Shown here piece by piece: positions 1 to 10,364 of a stretch of 64,000 bases of DNA. Below the pieces are notes generated by a model. That model saw only the letters and a program-made list of their open reading frames with translations. It had not been told where the DNA came from and ran no database searches. The stretch is from contig CM040121.1 in assembly GCA_022559845.1 (NCBI GenBank), positions 514,394,566-514,458,565 on the forward strand. The letters run 5' to 3'. Origin of the DNA: Amorphophallus konjac (lineage: Eukaryota > Streptophyta > Magnoliopsida > Alismatales > Araceae). Position numbers and translations under genes: made by a program. Positions within the stretch are counted from its first letter, which is position 1, and the number at the start of each line of letters is the position of its first letter.

Positions 1-436
1 TTCCAGGGGTTTGTTGCTGGGGTAGGGCTGATGGATGCTGGTTATTCTGGCAGTCCGTTTACTTGGTCCAATAATCAAACTGGGGGCAGGAATATTAGAG
101 CCCAGCTTGACAGAGTATTGTTCAATGATCAATGGGCAGAGAAGTTTCCTACTATTACAGTCAAGCACCTTATGAGGGAGCCGTCTGACCACTCTCCTTT
201 GCTCCTCTATCATCCCCAAGTTATTTCGGGCCCTAGAAGGTTTGTATTCCAACACATGTGGCTGGAGGATGGTTTATCAGTGTGGTTCGGATTGCCTGGG
301 ATTCCATCCCATCTATACACAACAATGATTTCTATAACCTGCAGCACAAGCTGAAAGCCATAAAACGGTTATCAAACAATGGAACAAAGAACAGTTTGGT
401 AATATTTTTGAAAGGAAAGATAGAGCTGAGGAGGAG
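1..436 (+). pseudogene. LINE endonuclease C-terminus and linker to RT
   Basis: The frame is open from base 1 and shows the C-terminal signature of exonuclease-endonuclease-phosphatase domains of plant LINEs: a GYSGSPFTWSNN-like stretch near 40-75, an LDRVLFNDQW stretch near 108-135 and the catalytic SDHSPLLL box near 184-207. In the family this enzyme nicks target DNA to prime reverse transcription. Two frameshifts follow: frame 1 holds FQHMWLEDG to about 275, frame 3 continues with WDSIPSIHNNDF, and frame 2 takes over from about 366 (VIKQWNKEQFGNIF). No intact protein is possible. Confidence in the family is high. Confidence 0.88.
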
Positions 437-1939
437 GTGAATCAGGCAGAGGCTGTCTTTGATGAATATCCATCCGAGAATAATAGAATAGCTCTTCAAG
501 CTGCACAAGCTGATTTGAGGAGATGTCTTCATCTTGAGGAGATTTTTTGGGGACAAAAGGCCAAAACCAACTGGTTGCAGATGGGGGATCGCAATACCAA
601 ATTTTATCATCTTCATGTGAATCAAAAAATAGCCAGAATGGCTATACATAGAATAAAACTTGAAAACGGGGACTGGTGTGAGGATGATGCCATGCTAAAA
701 GATTTGGCTGTGAACTTCTTCAAGCAGCAGTTCACCTCTACTGAGCATACTCTTAAACCTAATGTGCTGAACCTCATCCCCTCCCTTATCACAGCTGAGG
801 ATAACTCAGTCTTAACTGCCATCCCAGAGGAGGATGAGATTACTAGAGCTGTTCAATCCCTTGGACCTGACAGTTCCCCAGGCCCTGATGGCTTCACATG
901 AAAGTTTTTTATCTCATGCTGGGATTTCATTGCCAAGGATGTGATCAAAGCTGTGCAAGGTTTCTTCAAAGGGTTGCCACTACCTAAAGGTACAACATCA
1001 TCCCTTATTGCCATGATTCCTAAGGTGGCTTCTCCTAATTCTTTTGATGATATGAGGCCGATTAGCCTATGCAACTTCACATACAAAATCGTTTCTAGAA
1101 TTATTAGCAACAGGATGGTAGATATCCTTCCACGGATTATATCTGAAAATCAAGGTGCATTTGTTCAAGGGAGGAATATTGCTGATACTATTTCTTTAGC
1201 CTCTGATATGATGAAAGAGCTGGGAAGGAAAATCAGAGGACATAATATTACTCTTAAACTTGACATGGCCAAGGCTTATGACAGGTTGGAATGGGACTTC
1301 TTGTTAACTGTCATGGGGGCTTTTGGATTCTCTAACAGATTTTGTTCTTTGATCTCAATGATGCTATGCAATTGTTGGTTTTCGGTTCTTTTCAATGGTT
1401 CTCCTACGGGCTATTTCAAATCTACAAGAGGGGTCAGACAGGGGGACCCTTTGGCCCCTGCACTATTTATCATTGCTGAGGAGGCCCTTAGTAGGGGTAT
1501 TGCAAATCTGTTCACCACTGGAGAAGTTCAGTATTATCATGTTCCACGTGGGTGCATGAAAATCACACACCTCTTATATGCTGATGATACACTGATCTTC
1601 TTGAATGGAATGAGCAAGAATATTAAAAGACTGTTGGCATTTATTAAAGACTATGATGTCTCATCTGGACAAAAAGTTAATGAAAGGAAAAGCAGCTTTA
1701 TTATCTCACACAAAGCCCCTACTCATGTCATAAGAAGGATTTCTGATTGCACTAGTTTTCAACACAAAGCTGGGCTTCAATCTTACCTTGGTGCTCCCCT
1801 GTTTGAAGGCAGGAAGAAAGTCTCTCATTACAAATACTTGCTGGACAAAATATGTATGAGGATCAATAGCTGGCAGTCCAAATATCTGTCCCAAGCTGGC
1901 CGGAGATGCCTCATCAACTCTGTGCTCCAGTCCATCCGG
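437..1939 (+). pseudogene. LINE reverse transcriptase domain
   Basis: This is an RVT_1-type reverse transcriptase of the plant L1 class. In one frame it shows FWGQKAKTNWLQMGDRNT upstream, then SSPGPDGFT, TLKLDMAKAYDRLEWDFL (first catalytic Asp), RGVRQGDPLAPALF, and the catalytic HLLYADDTLIFL with YADD at 1577-1588. A TGA at 899-901 sits where Gly is normally found after DGFT, consistent with a single GGA-to-TGA change. The frame is otherwise open to a frameshift at about 1935, after CLINSVLQSI. The catalytic residues are all present, so inactivation is by the stop and the shifts and not by loss of the active site. Confidence 0.93.
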
Positions 1940-2784
1940 TATACACAGCCAGTGCCTCCTGCTTACCAGCCACAATTATTGGGATTATTAACAAGCTTTG
2001 TGTCAACTTCTTCTGGACTGGTAAAGAAGGAATAAGGCATCAGTGGGTATCTTGGGATAATATTACCAAACCAATCGAGGAGGGTGGGCTTGGCATTAAA
2101 AGCCTTCACCACATCCAAGTATCCCTGGCAGCCAAGCAGATATGGAGAATCCTCAATGGCAACTCTCTCTGGTCCCAATTTGCCACTTCTAAGTATATCA
2201 AGGGACATCTCAGTAATATTCAGAAACCATTTCCTGTTGGTGTAAGAAGGGACATTTTCAACCAAGCCAAGAAGACTGTCCTTCTCAATACTAGGTGGAT
2301 TCCAATGGATGGGAGGACTATAGATGTACTGAAAGATAATTGGTGTGGTGTGGTTCTGGCCCCCAATACCAGCAGCACTAAAGTATCACTAAATGAATCT
2401 ATCAACAATCCGAATCATCAGGTCTGGTCTCATGTTCCCCACACTTTTGTTCAACCCGCAAGGAACTTACATCTGCAACAGGGTCCGGACAAATGTTTTT
2501 GGGCTGCTACATCTGATGGAATATTCAGTAGTAAATCTGCATATAATGCAGTTAGAGCACAGGGGACTTATAGAGTGCAACTTAAAAACATTTGGGGGGC
2601 TCACATTCCACCTAGAGCTTCATTGTTTTGCTGGCGGGTTATGCACCTTGCGGTGCCTGTTGACAGTGCCATTCAGACTTTTGGTATCAGTCTCCCATCC
2701 AAATGTGTATGCTGCAAAGACAATAATCAGAATGAGTGCTTAACTCATCTCTTTATGAAAAGTCAGCTGGTCACTCCATTGTAG
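1930..2784 (+). pseudogene. LINE RT thumb and zf-RVT region
   Basis: The reading continues the reverse transcriptase in the next frame (VYTASASCLPATIIGIIN, then NFFWTGKEGIRHQWVSWDNI). About 600 bases on it shows the zf-RVT signature of plant LINEs: FSSKSAYNAVR, IWGAHIPPRASLFCWRV and CVCCKDNNQNECLTHLF, a Cys/His-rich segment. The role of this region in retrotransposition is not well defined. The frame ends at a TAG at 2782-2784; in-frame reading after it (FYWDVLC..., ILWEIWKARC) still resembles the family, so the stop is a mutation and not the natural end. Confidence 0.88.
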
Positions 2785-3631
2785 AAATTTTTCAGTACTC
2801 TTTTTGATTCTAGATGCAGAACTAATAGCTCCATTACCGGCTTCTATTGGGATGTTCTGTGTACAGCTGACAGGAAGTCTCCATTAGGATTTGCTGCCAT
2901 CCTGACTATGCTATTAATTCTGTGGGAGATTTGGAAAGCCCGATGCAAACATAAATATGAAGGGAAAGGGCATTCAACTAGAATAATACAACAACAGATT
3001 ATTAGGCAGGTTGCCTTCTCATTGTAGCAAACTACATTCACTAAAGCTCCCTCTGCTAGAGACAGTCAAATACTGGCGCATTACAACTTTAACTGTAATG
3101 TGATTGCCAAACCGCCTAAGATCATAAAGTGGTATTGCCCCAACTCAGGGTATGCATTAAACGTTGATGGGGCAGCAAAAGGCAATCCTGGACATGCTGG
3201 TGGAGGTGGTTGCATCAGGGGGAGCAAGGGAGAAGTCATCTTTGGATTTTTCTTACTACTATGGAGTGGGAACCAACATGGAGGCTGAGGCTAGAGCATT
3301 GCTTGATGGTTTGAGAATTTTGGTTAAGAGTGGGCATCCTGTTGGCGTTGTCTATTCTGATTCTAAGGTCCTCATCTCTATGATTCAGTCCAGCAACCAT
3401 CCCCCTTGGAGGACATATAGATGGTGGGAGGAGATAAAAGATATTATCTCTAGGAATGGATGGAAACTACATCACATCTACAGAGAAGGTAACTCAGTTG
3501 CGGATGTTTTAGCATCCTTAGCATGCCTCACCCGTACTAACAAGGATTTCAAGTGTTGGAATGACCTTCCTAGGAGAGCCCGTGGATGTGCTACTGTGGA
3601 TGCAGCCGGACTCTACAGCTGGAGGCTATAG
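2785..3631 (+). pseudogene. LINE C-terminal RNase H domain
   Basis: RVT_3/RNase H-like domain at the end of the LINE polyprotein. The four acidic/histidine positions can be seen: ALNVDGAAKGNPG (first Asp, near 3157), NMEAEARALLDGL (Glu, near 3281), VVYSDSKVLISMI (Asp, near 3347), and IYREGNSVADVLASLA (final Asp, near 3500). RNase H degrades the RNA of the RNA:DNA hybrid. There is a stop at 3028-3030 and a frameshift near 3255, between the first and second catalytic residues. The natural stop is the TAG at 3629-3631. Confidence 0.9.
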
Positions 3632-3816
3632 AGCTTTTGATTAGTTTTTCCTTCTTTGTTTATATTTGTTTCACACTCAGGGGTATGCCCCAAAGAGAAC
3701 TGTTCATGAGTTTTGCAAATATCAATAAAATTTGGGCCGGGTATTATTGGCGAGTTTAGCACACATTGTGTAATCCCCCAATAGTAGCATTTGGTCTCGT
3801 TTATTTTAAAAAAAGA
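3632..3816 (+). other. LINE 3' UTR and short A-tail
   Basis: Non-coding, AT-rich stretch from the stop codon to the A-run at 3808-3814. No second gene is visible. The sequence directly after the tail should contain the target-site duplication, but its partner is outside the window. Confidence 0.7.
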
Positions 3817-3959
3817 AATGCCATTGTTACATTCTTGCTGGATTACACTTGAATTGAGCAAGTATGATTTAATCGCATTATACTCAAAAAGCAGAGGCAT
3901 ATATCAAAAATAAAAAGAAATGGCATGAAAATTAGCAGTAAATAATAAATAAACGAGAC

Positions 3960-4130
3960 ATTTTAAAATGACGACATGCGAAAGGGCGTGGTTTCATGAT
4001 TCATCATTTTCAAAAATTAAAAATATTTTAAATTGATGACCCAGGGTGGGTCATTGTTTCAATTGACGGCACCCACCGGGGCGTCATTTTACTGTGTCAC
4101 TGGTTCGACATTTCTCCCTTCACCGAGGGC
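3960..4130. repeat. GACG/CGTC short inverted-repeat array, block 1
   Basis: Units such as TTGATGACCC...GGGTCAT and TTGACGGCAC...GGGGCGTCATTT. Each unit is a small hairpin 25-35 bases long, and units are separated by AT-rich spacers. Confidence 0.7.
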
Positions 4131-4188
4131 TATGGAAAATTGATAAAAAAAATAAAAATTAAATGAAATGAAGGGTTGGGGCACCTAC

Positions 4189-4617
4189 CTTGCTCCGTTC
4201 GGGTGTTAGTAACCCTCCATGGAGGGGTTGCTGTGGCTGCCGTGGTGGCCGTGGTGGCCGGGGCTGCCGGATGTGGCGAGGCCGAGGGGTCGCCGCCGTC
4301 GATGGTTCTTCTTCACCTCCTCCTCCTCCTTCTTCTTCTTCTTCTTCTTCGTCACCGTATTCATCTCCTTCGTCATCCTCTTCATCCTCACCATCATCTT
4401 CATCTTCTTCTCCCTCGCTCCCGTCATCATCTTCCCCTTCCTCTTCGTTGGCCGCTTCTTCTCCTCCACCGTGCTCCACCGCCAGAGCTTCTTCGGCCGC
4501 CGCCGAGATTTCCTCATCAACCACCGCGGGAGCCTCCTCTCCGGCGTGCTCATCGTCGCCAAGGTCCACCACGTCGGGGGCGGTCACCCTCTGCCGTTTG
4601 TGTGCACCACCCGCCAT
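4189..4617 (-). CDS. Acidic low-complexity antisense exon in G1
   Basis: A minus-strand ATG at 4615-4617 opens a frame of about 143 codons. It starts MAGGAHKRQRVTAPDVVDLG, runs through a long Asp/Glu-rich block (positions about 45-105) and ends in Arg/Pro-rich residues. At 4188-4187 the sequence CAAG/GTAGGT is a good plant splice donor, so this is best read as a first exon; reading through would add a few residues before a stop. The KRQR stretch could be a nuclear signal. I do not recognise a domain and the acidic tract is low complexity. It lies between two GACG/CGTC arrays on the same strand as the plant-mobile-domain gene, 720 bases downstream of it. It may be part of the antisense gene set of the element or a captured fragment. 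Confidence 0.4.
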
Positions 4618-4754
4618 GGGTTCAAGCAGAGAGAGAATGGAGAGAGAGAAATGGGAGATGGAGAGTGGGGCTCGATTAGGGTTTGGTTGCAGAAAGAGAG
4701 AGAAGAGGGAAAGTAGACGAAGGGAGGAGAAGAGAAGAGGGAAATAGGGGTTAA

Positions 4755-5190
4755 CGTTCGAAAAGAATTGACGCCCTGATGGATGTCGTCGCTCTATTAA
4801 TTGACTGTCTTTGTCAAGGCGTGGTCTTATGATTTGACGACCCGAATTTAGGCATCATTTTACTTTGCATGGGAACTCGTAACTATCGTCAGACGTATTA
4901 ATGGGAGATTGATTGATGTGATTGTCGTCATGATTACCGTTTGGAATTGACGACAGTCTACGCAGGCGTCGCATGTTTAAGGGACGACATGGATGAAGGC
5001 GTTATTGAGGAATTATTTTAAAAATAATTGAAGGAATTTAAAGAGATTAACGCCTTACCTTGGGGCGCCAATTAATAGACGCCTGTTTGGATGAGCGTCA
5101 ATCATGGTTTTATTTATTTTTAAGAAAATTGATTAAGGGAAATTGACGACATGCTCTAAGGCGTCGGTTAGGGAATTGACGCCATGCCTA
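4755..5190. repeat. GACG/CGTC short inverted-repeat array, block 2
   Basis: Around ten units, for example TTGACGCCCTGATGGATGTCGTC at 4769-4791 shortened to its arms GACGCC and GTCGTC, and TTGACGACATGC...AAGGCGTC near 5140-5165. The units are imperfect palindromes in AT-rich spacers and resemble those in the LTR at 8380-8680. Confidence 0.7.
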
Positions 5191-5335
5191 AAGGCACGTC
5201 TCAGAACAGAGAACTCGAGGCTCAATTTTATCAGACAGAATCACATTAAATTGGAAGACAAAAATCATATAACTCGTTGCTTTGGCTCAAATAAGGAAAG
5301 ATTCTTTTATTTCATTCAGAAAATCATTGTTACAT

Positions 5336-6556
5336 TTAATGAGCCATCATGGGCCTTATCTTTCTAAGTGCTATTACATAAGATTTGCATTTGTTCTCTT
5401 CTTCTTCAACATGTTGCTTGGACCTATGAAGTAGTCCAACCTTCCATTGTGCCATGATTGTTTTGACTTCCACTTGGTCTCCACTTGAGCCTAGTTCCCT
5501 CCTCTTGAGTGGTGGAAGGTGAGAAGGTTCTTCAAATGTATGCCGAGGTAGTCCAAGTTGTGGAAGGCACCGGTGAGTGTTGTAGAGGACGAAGTCGGTC
5601 CCGCCGATTAGTCGTAGTTCAATGCCGGAGGAGAGTCTAGAGCGAAGCTCTTGGGTCTTGAGGAACCCCGGTGTGCAAGTGAAGCCGTTCTTTGGCATGG
5701 TCTTAAGGTAGTTCCTCCAATCGCTTCTTTTCTTGAGTTTTGGCACCCGATTAGCTACCCTCTCACATAGGCCTAAGGAATCCGTCATGTACCGGAGGGG
5801 GCTTTTAGAGAATATTTTTGAGGCCGGTTGAGTTTCTTGGCATGGATCAAATTTTAGGTGGAGGTCCACCCAACAAGAGAAGAGTAACATGGACCCATAG
5901 AGGGGCCGTCCCAAGGAAGCCGAAGTGAGTCCATTATAGAGGTTAGCTAGCACCGCCAGACCTATCCTTTTTTCTTCCCATATGCTAGCTATGGTGCTTA
6001 GGTGGCACTCCTCTAGGTGATCTTCCAATGAAGGGAAGAGGAGAGCTCCTACCATGCATACAACAAATCCCTTCATCACCCTCTCAAACAAGTCTTCATT
6101 CTCTTGGGCCTTTTCTATGTTCTTGTATACCCATGAGGCTAGTTTCAAAAGATTGATTCCTTTGTGGGCCTTGATTTGGTTCACTAAGTTTGGACTTTGT
6201 ACAAGGCTAGTAAGTATATCATGGGCACTTATTGGCTTAGTCAAGTTAGCCATCTTTGATTCTTCCCCTTGTTTGATCCTTCTTAAGCCGAGGAGCATCT
6301 CTACTTCCTCTAAGAGTATGGTGGCTTCAAAAGTGGGAAAGAGGAAAGTATGAGTGTTTGGATGCCATAATTCTATTAGTGCTCCTATGGAGGCCCAATC
6401 TAGATGTGTGTCATCATAATGGGTAGCATGAGTAACAAGGCCTAGTAAGTGCCACCTTGAAAGGAAGGACCTCATATCTAAGGATAATTTGGAGAGGAGT
6501 AAGGGGAGCCACTTGATTTTTAAGAACCTCCTTGGTCCCGGTACATTTGGGTAGTC
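5336..6556 (-). CDS. Plant mobile domain (PMD, aminotransferase-like) protein, antisense gene of G1
   Basis: The frame carries the plant mobile domain signature: LDWASIGALIELWHPNTHTF, then LFPTFEATILLEEVEMLLGL, followed by a helical region with GALLFPSLEDHLEECHLSTI and a C-terminal DWRNYLKTMPKNGFTCTPGF segment. PMD proteins occur both as host MAIN/MAIL genes and inside transposons, where the function is unknown. The frame is open for about 405 codons to a stop at 5336. An acceptor (TTATTCAG) at 6557-6558 and in-frame coding just inside it (DYPNVPGPRRFLKIKWLPLL) show that this is a downstream exon; the first ATG in the exon, at 6475, is probably internal. It lies antisense to the presumed gag-pol strand, between GACG/CGTC arrays. 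It is intact over the whole exon, unlike most coding sequence in the window. Confidence 0.75.
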   Translation of the reverse strand, partial: DYPNVPGPRRFLKIKWLPLLLSKLSLDMRSFLSRWHLLGLVTHATHYDDTHLDWASIGALIELWHPNTHTFLFPTFEATILLEEVEMLLGLRRIKQGEESKMANLTKPISAHDILTSLVQSPNLVNQIKAHKGINLLKLASWVYKNIEKAQENEDLFERVMKGFVVCMVGALLFPSLEDHLEECHLSTIASIWEEKRIGLAVLANLYNGLTSASLGRPLYGSMLLFSCWVDLHLKFDPCQETQPASKIFSKSPLRYMTDSLGLCERVANRVPKLKKRSDWRNYLKTMPKNGFTCTPGFLKTQELRSRLSSGIELRLIGGTDFVLYNTHRCLPQLGLPRHTFEEPSHLPPLKRRELGSSGDQVEVKTIMAQWKVGLLHRSKQHVEEEENKCKSYVIALRKIRPMMAH

Positions 6557-6765
6557 CTGAATAAAATGGAAAAGGAAAGAAGAGAGAAGAAAGAATGCAA
6601 TCAGAATTTTGAAGAAAAGAGGAATAATAAAATAAAAGCTTTAACACAAATCAACTTACTTGGCTCGTATTGATTCTTTCGCTGATATGGCCAGTAACTT
6701 CAGATATTCTAGGAAATCCCATCCTAGGTTTCTTAGTGAACCTTTGCATCATAGCTTTCTCCATT
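6557..6765 (-). other. Probable intron (6557-6659) and upstream exon of the PMD gene
   Basis: On the minus strand a GTAAGT donor at 6659-6654 and a TTCAG acceptor at 6561-6557 bound a 103-bp AT-rich intron. Upstream, 6660 to about 6747 is open in the matching frame (ISEVTGHISERINTSQ at its end), which reads like the usual N-terminal part of transposon PMD proteins. The ATG at 6763-6765 is in another frame, one base off in a GGGG run, so either the start lies elsewhere or the copy has a one-base insertion. Confidence 0.5.
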
Positions 6766-6984
6766 TTCTTCTTCAGTTGAAAGACCCTGTGTTTCTAATA
6801 TGTGGTTCTCTGTTGAGTCTTGGCTGCAACGACTCTCAGTTGTTTGATATGTTTAGCAGATGACCAGATGCATCCTTTTATAATGTTCAACGCTTTGGCT
6901 AGCCGTTCAGGGCAATCACGGTTTGAGTATTATTCGAACGAGCCACTAGAGTTATGTTTCCGAGCAGGAAACAGAGCACAGTTG

Positions 6985-7195
6985 TTTATGATTAATTGAT
7001 GGCGTTAACAATGGCGTCATTTCATTGAATAGCGACATTTTCAGTGTCATCTTTTATTTAACGTCTCTATGCCAGGTGTCATTTTTATCCGATTCCAAGT
7101 TGAATAGTGATCATGATTAATGCCCCAATAACCGTCGTCATTTATGTTTTTGACGCCGCTGCATAGGGTCGTCATTTCCTGGGTTTACGTCTTTT
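6985..7195. repeat. GACG/CGTC short inverted-repeat array, block 3
   Basis: Units such as GATGGCGTTAACAATGGCGTCA and GACGCCGCTGCATAGGGTCG with the same arm sequences as blocks 1 and 2. Confidence 0.6.
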
Positions 7196-7199
7196 GAAT

Positions 7200-8194
7200 T
7201 GCTTTAAAGCATGATGATTGTTGATGAACTTAAGTGCTTTATGCTTTAATGAAATTGCTTATATCACGCACTTATGATCATATTCTGAGCTAATAATTTT
7301 TGAGCATAGAGAAGCGCAGGTTATGCAGGTCTTGAGATGATTGGATTTCTTACACTGGTAACATCATTCCATCCTTTGTATTTTCTCTGTAAGCATTCTT
7401 ACTATATGGTATCTACGTTATTATAGCATATCAAGGACCTTGTGGTTCTGATGAACCTGGAATTTGAGTTCCCCTTCATCAAAAATAGTGATAATTCCAG
7501 GGGAGTCTTGATCACACGGATAGGCCGTTGGGTCATTTAAGATTAGGGACGACGGTTCCACTTTCTGAGTTGATGCGTGGATAAACGGGCTTTGGCTTAG
7601 TGTCAGCTTAGAGATCTGGATTCCTGACCAAGTCTGCATGGTTTAACAATATAATCCTTGATTATTTTCTATTTTTAGTTTGTTTTAATTTTTTTTTAGC
7701 CCAGCATGCATCACGTAGGACTTTGAGCTTTAATGATGAAAATCCTCATATTACGCCAATAATGAGGGCCACTCGCTCTGAATTGAGTTGATATGAGATA
7801 TTCCATTCCAAATCGAGTACTATATTCTCCTTGAAGCCGCTCGGGCTGGTTCCTTGAAAGCATTCATTTGCTGGGTATTTATCTCAATTCACTTTATTTT
7901 CCTGCAAACCCACCTTGCTTGTAGCACGTCCACATTGGCTGGTAACCGCTCTCCAATGGTGTCTTTCCTTCCGTACCCTCGCGCACATTTTTCGTTTATT
8001 AGATTAGTTCCTTCATCCAGCTAATCATTGTTTTCTCGTAATCATCCAAGGTTGTTTCATTCAAAATCCTGAAAGATTTCAACGCTTAGTGTCGGAGGCG
8101 TGTCACATCACACCTTGGCATCTACTTATCAGTTCGCTCTCTTCATTCCGCCCGTTGCACTTTCGCTTCATTCCGTCTCATTCCCTTGCAAAGT
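7200..8194. other. G1 internal non-coding stretch
   Basis: About 1 kb without a convincing gene. A 72-codon minus-strand frame at 7421-7639 has no recognisable domain and I leave it uncalled. The position, between the antisense gene and the polypurine tract, fits the 3' untranslated region of a Tat element. Confidence 0.5.
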
Positions 8195-8214
8195 AGACGC
8201 CAAGGCGGGGCAGC
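8195..8214 (+). other. Polypurine tract of G1
   Basis: AAGGCGGGGCAGC directly precedes the TG of the LTR. A G-rich tract at this place primes plus-strand DNA synthesis in gypsy elements. It is interrupted by two pyrimidines, so it is imperfect. Confidence 0.55.
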
Positions 8215-8379
8215 TGTAGACACGTCAAAATCGATGATATGTTGAGTAAATCTTATGTCACCATGTGACGTTCAAAAGTGGACTTCAATATTGGCTTAAT
8301 ATGAAGTTTTTCTAATTATTTGATAATTTCTCCATATTAATTGTAATTTCTTTGTAATTTTCTTTAAATAATTGAAATT

Positions 8380-8680
8380 AACGCCTTAAGGGAGGGCATC
8401 ATTTAATTGACGACATGAAGAAGGTCGTGATTCCATAAATAAACGACTGTTCAGACAGGCGTTGTTTCCTGGATTTTATGAATCCTAAAGAAAATAAAAC
8501 TCAAAGAATTGACGTCCTCTTTAGGGCCGTTGATTATTTAACGCCCATTCAAGCAGGCGTCATTTCTCAATTTTAAATAAGGAAAGTCCTTTATTTCTAT
8601 AATTAAATCCAGGAATTAACGACTGTGTGAATGTCGTCATTTGAATTGACGCCCCTAGTCAGGTCGTCATTTGTACTTCC
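8380..8680. repeat. GACG/CGTC array inside the G1 LTR (block 4)
   Basis: Six or seven hairpin-like units such as TTAACGCCTTAAGGGAGGGC and TTGACGACATGAAGAAGGTC in the presumed U3, less than 150 bases upstream of the TATA box. Confidence 0.65.
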
Positions 8681-8814
8681 GTCTCCCTTTCACCTTCTTC
8701 TTCCCTGTAGTGATCCTTTCCCCATTTTACACCTTATGTTCGATTGGGAAGAGGGTTCCTTGTTAGAGGATTCATTGCCTTGTTTTAATCCTATTAATGT
8801 AAGGAGTTTTGGCC

Positions 8815-8822
8815 TATAAATA
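8815..8822 (+). promoter_or_regulatory. TATA box of the G1 LTR
   Basis: CTATAAATACC is followed 30-35 bases on by a purine-rich leader (GAGAAAGAAAAACAAGAGG), the pattern of a plant LTR promoter. Confidence 0.6.
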
Positions 8823-9180
8823 CCTTCACATGTGCTCCTCGCGCGAGAAAGAAAAACAAGAGGGGGAAGAAGAACAAAAAGGCTAACAGAGAGAGAGCTA
8901 AGAAGAACACTGTGAGTTTTTTTTTACATAGAGAGGGGAGAGTTTTATTTTTTTTGCAGGTACTTCATGGTGTTGATCTTCTTCCAAAGCCCCTTCCTCT
9001 GGTGTTCTTTCTCCCACGAGCGGTGTCTTCATCCGACGTTTCTTCATCCTGCTGCAGCTACTGCAACCTTATTTTTCTCCCTTTACTGCTACACACACAG
9101 CAGAGAGGACACTTCTTCTTTAGTTTTTATTTTTATCATATCACTCATCACCTTCTAGAGATATTCTCAGCACGTTAAAA

Positions 9181-9600
9181 TTGCTTTGCACCATACTATA
9201 TCTTGCTTTGCATGTCATTCATAATCCCAACCTTGTTACTCCTCTTAGGGGTTTAAAACCAAAACACACAAGGTGTGTTCATGCCCAATCTGTTTGATTT
9301 CATATTTTTAGAGCATTGATACTACACACTTGGCTAATCTATATCTTTGTTTATTTTGTGTGTTTGCAAGGGTAATCAAGCTATAAACCCCCTTCATCGG
9401 CCGGCCGATACAAGGAGGAAGGAAGAACTCCCAATCCCACACGCTCAAGACAAGGTACATGCGATCATCCTTCTTCTTTTGAGGTAACCCCTCTGGCGAT
9501 CACCCTCCATAGAGCATCTCATGCTCATCCTCTTTTCCTTCTTGTCCCACTTATTTTAGCATAATTATTATCCTTAATCATTATTATTCCTCTTTAAAAT
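9181..9600. other. Unassigned stretch between G1 and copia D
   Basis: No gene seen. It could hold the U5 of the G1 LTR (GCTATAAACCCCC near 9381) or the outer part of the copia D LTR. Confidence 0.4.
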
Positions 9601-9794
9601 GTCTATGTGACACGTTCACATACGCGATTAAGGCTAATTTCCGTTATGTTAAATGCTCAAATGTTCACAGTCTTCAGAATGCATAAAAAGAGCTCAAATG
9701 AACTTCAAATCTATGTAAACATATGCTCAATTCAAGGCCTTGTTATATGGACATGTTCTACTGGGCTAACACCTTTGTTTTGCAGAGAAAACAC

Positions 9795-9930
9795 AGTTCG
9801 ATCGACCAAAAGGACTAGATCGGTCGACCAGTTTTCCCAGGTTTCAGAACTCTGGAATGTTATAGAGTTCGGTCTACCGTTGGCACCAGTTCGGTCAACC
9901 GATCGACTTGCATCGGTCGACCGAACTCTT
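9795..9930. repeat. TCGGTCGACCGA motif array in copia D LTR
   Basis: Seven full or decayed copies of the 12-bp palindrome TCGGTCGACCGA (variants TCGATCGACC, TCGGTCTACCG, TCGGTCAACCGA) within 135 bases. The same motif recurs at 59725-59775. Confidence 0.8.
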
Positions 9931-10364
9931 CGAAGCCCCCATTGTTGACTTTCTTTCTCCAACGTGTTCAAAGCCTCGCTTTAGGACTTTTGAGTCCCAA
10001 AGCCTTCCAACATGCCTAAAAATGTGGATCTATGCCTTAGCCTGTCCCTTGACCAAACCAAGTGTTATAAAAATATCTCTTTGGGTCAAGAAATCCTAAT
10101 CACTCAAGGGAGATCAAAGGAGGCTACCAAAAGGGGAAAGAGGCTGCTGCAAGCACTGCATGAACAATACTCCGTCCAAGGATTCTTCATCCAACTCCAA
10201 GCCTTTCAAGTTCAATCTGAAGCCAATCAACCTCAAATCAAGTGGAGAAGCAAGCCTTGTTCAACATCTACATCATATACTCAGGGGGAGCCTAAATTAG
10301 ATGTCTTTCTTTTGTGTTTCTTCTTCTAAAGTGTTTTGAGCTTCAAGTTTTTGTTCTTTGTAAT

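Larger units (their letters stand above)
1..3816 (+). mobile_element. L1-type LINE (non-LTR retrotransposon), 5' part outside window, decayed
   Basis: Successive pieces of one ORF2-type polyprotein read on the plus strand: end of the endonuclease, reverse transcriptase, zf-RVT region and a C-terminal RNase H, the order usual for plant L1 elements. The frame is broken by at least four shifts (near 265-290, 355-370, 1935 and 3255) and by stops at 899, 2782 and 3028, so the copy is dead. After the last stop at 3629 a short 3' UTR ends in a run of A at 3808-3814, as expected of a LINE tail. ORF1 and the 5' end lie before the window, so the target-site duplication cannot be tested. Confidence 0.93.
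3817..9180 (+). mobile_element. 3' part of a Tat-like Ty3/gypsy element (G1) with antisense extra genes
   Basis: The segment ends in a polypurine-rich stretch joined to TGTAGACACG at 8215, the junction usual for Tat-lineage gypsy elements, and the sequence beyond has a TATA box and leader as in an LTR. Inside lie two minus-strand reading frames (an acidic exon and a plant-mobile-domain gene) and repeated GACG/CGTC arrays that recur inside the LTR, which ties the pieces together. Extra ORFs, often antisense and downstream of pol, are known for Tat elements. No gag or pol is visible; they were lost or lie left of the LINE. The left border and the exact LTR end are uncertain. Confidence 0.6.
8215..9180 (+). 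repeat. 3' LTR of the Tat-like element G1 (right end uncertain)
   Basis: Starts TGTAGACACGTCAAAATCG, typical of Tat LTR starts. It contains a GACG/CGTC array at 8380-8680, a TATA box at 8815 and a purine-rich leader. No second LTR copy lies in the window, so the end cannot be fixed; it lies somewhere between about 9175 and 9600. Confidence 0.6.

Noticed and set aside
4176..4747. Plus-strand frames across 4176-4747 (Ser-, Leu- and Arg-rich)
   Set aside because: Shadows of the minus-strand acidic exon, whose GAG/GAC codons read as CTC/TCC on the other strand.
3960..8680. CACTA-type DNA transposon suggested by subterminal GACG/CGTC hairpin arrays
   Set aside because: I found no CACTA...TAGTG termini or transposase, and the right side has a polypurine tract and a Tat-type LTR start. 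It remains a weaker alternative for the left part.
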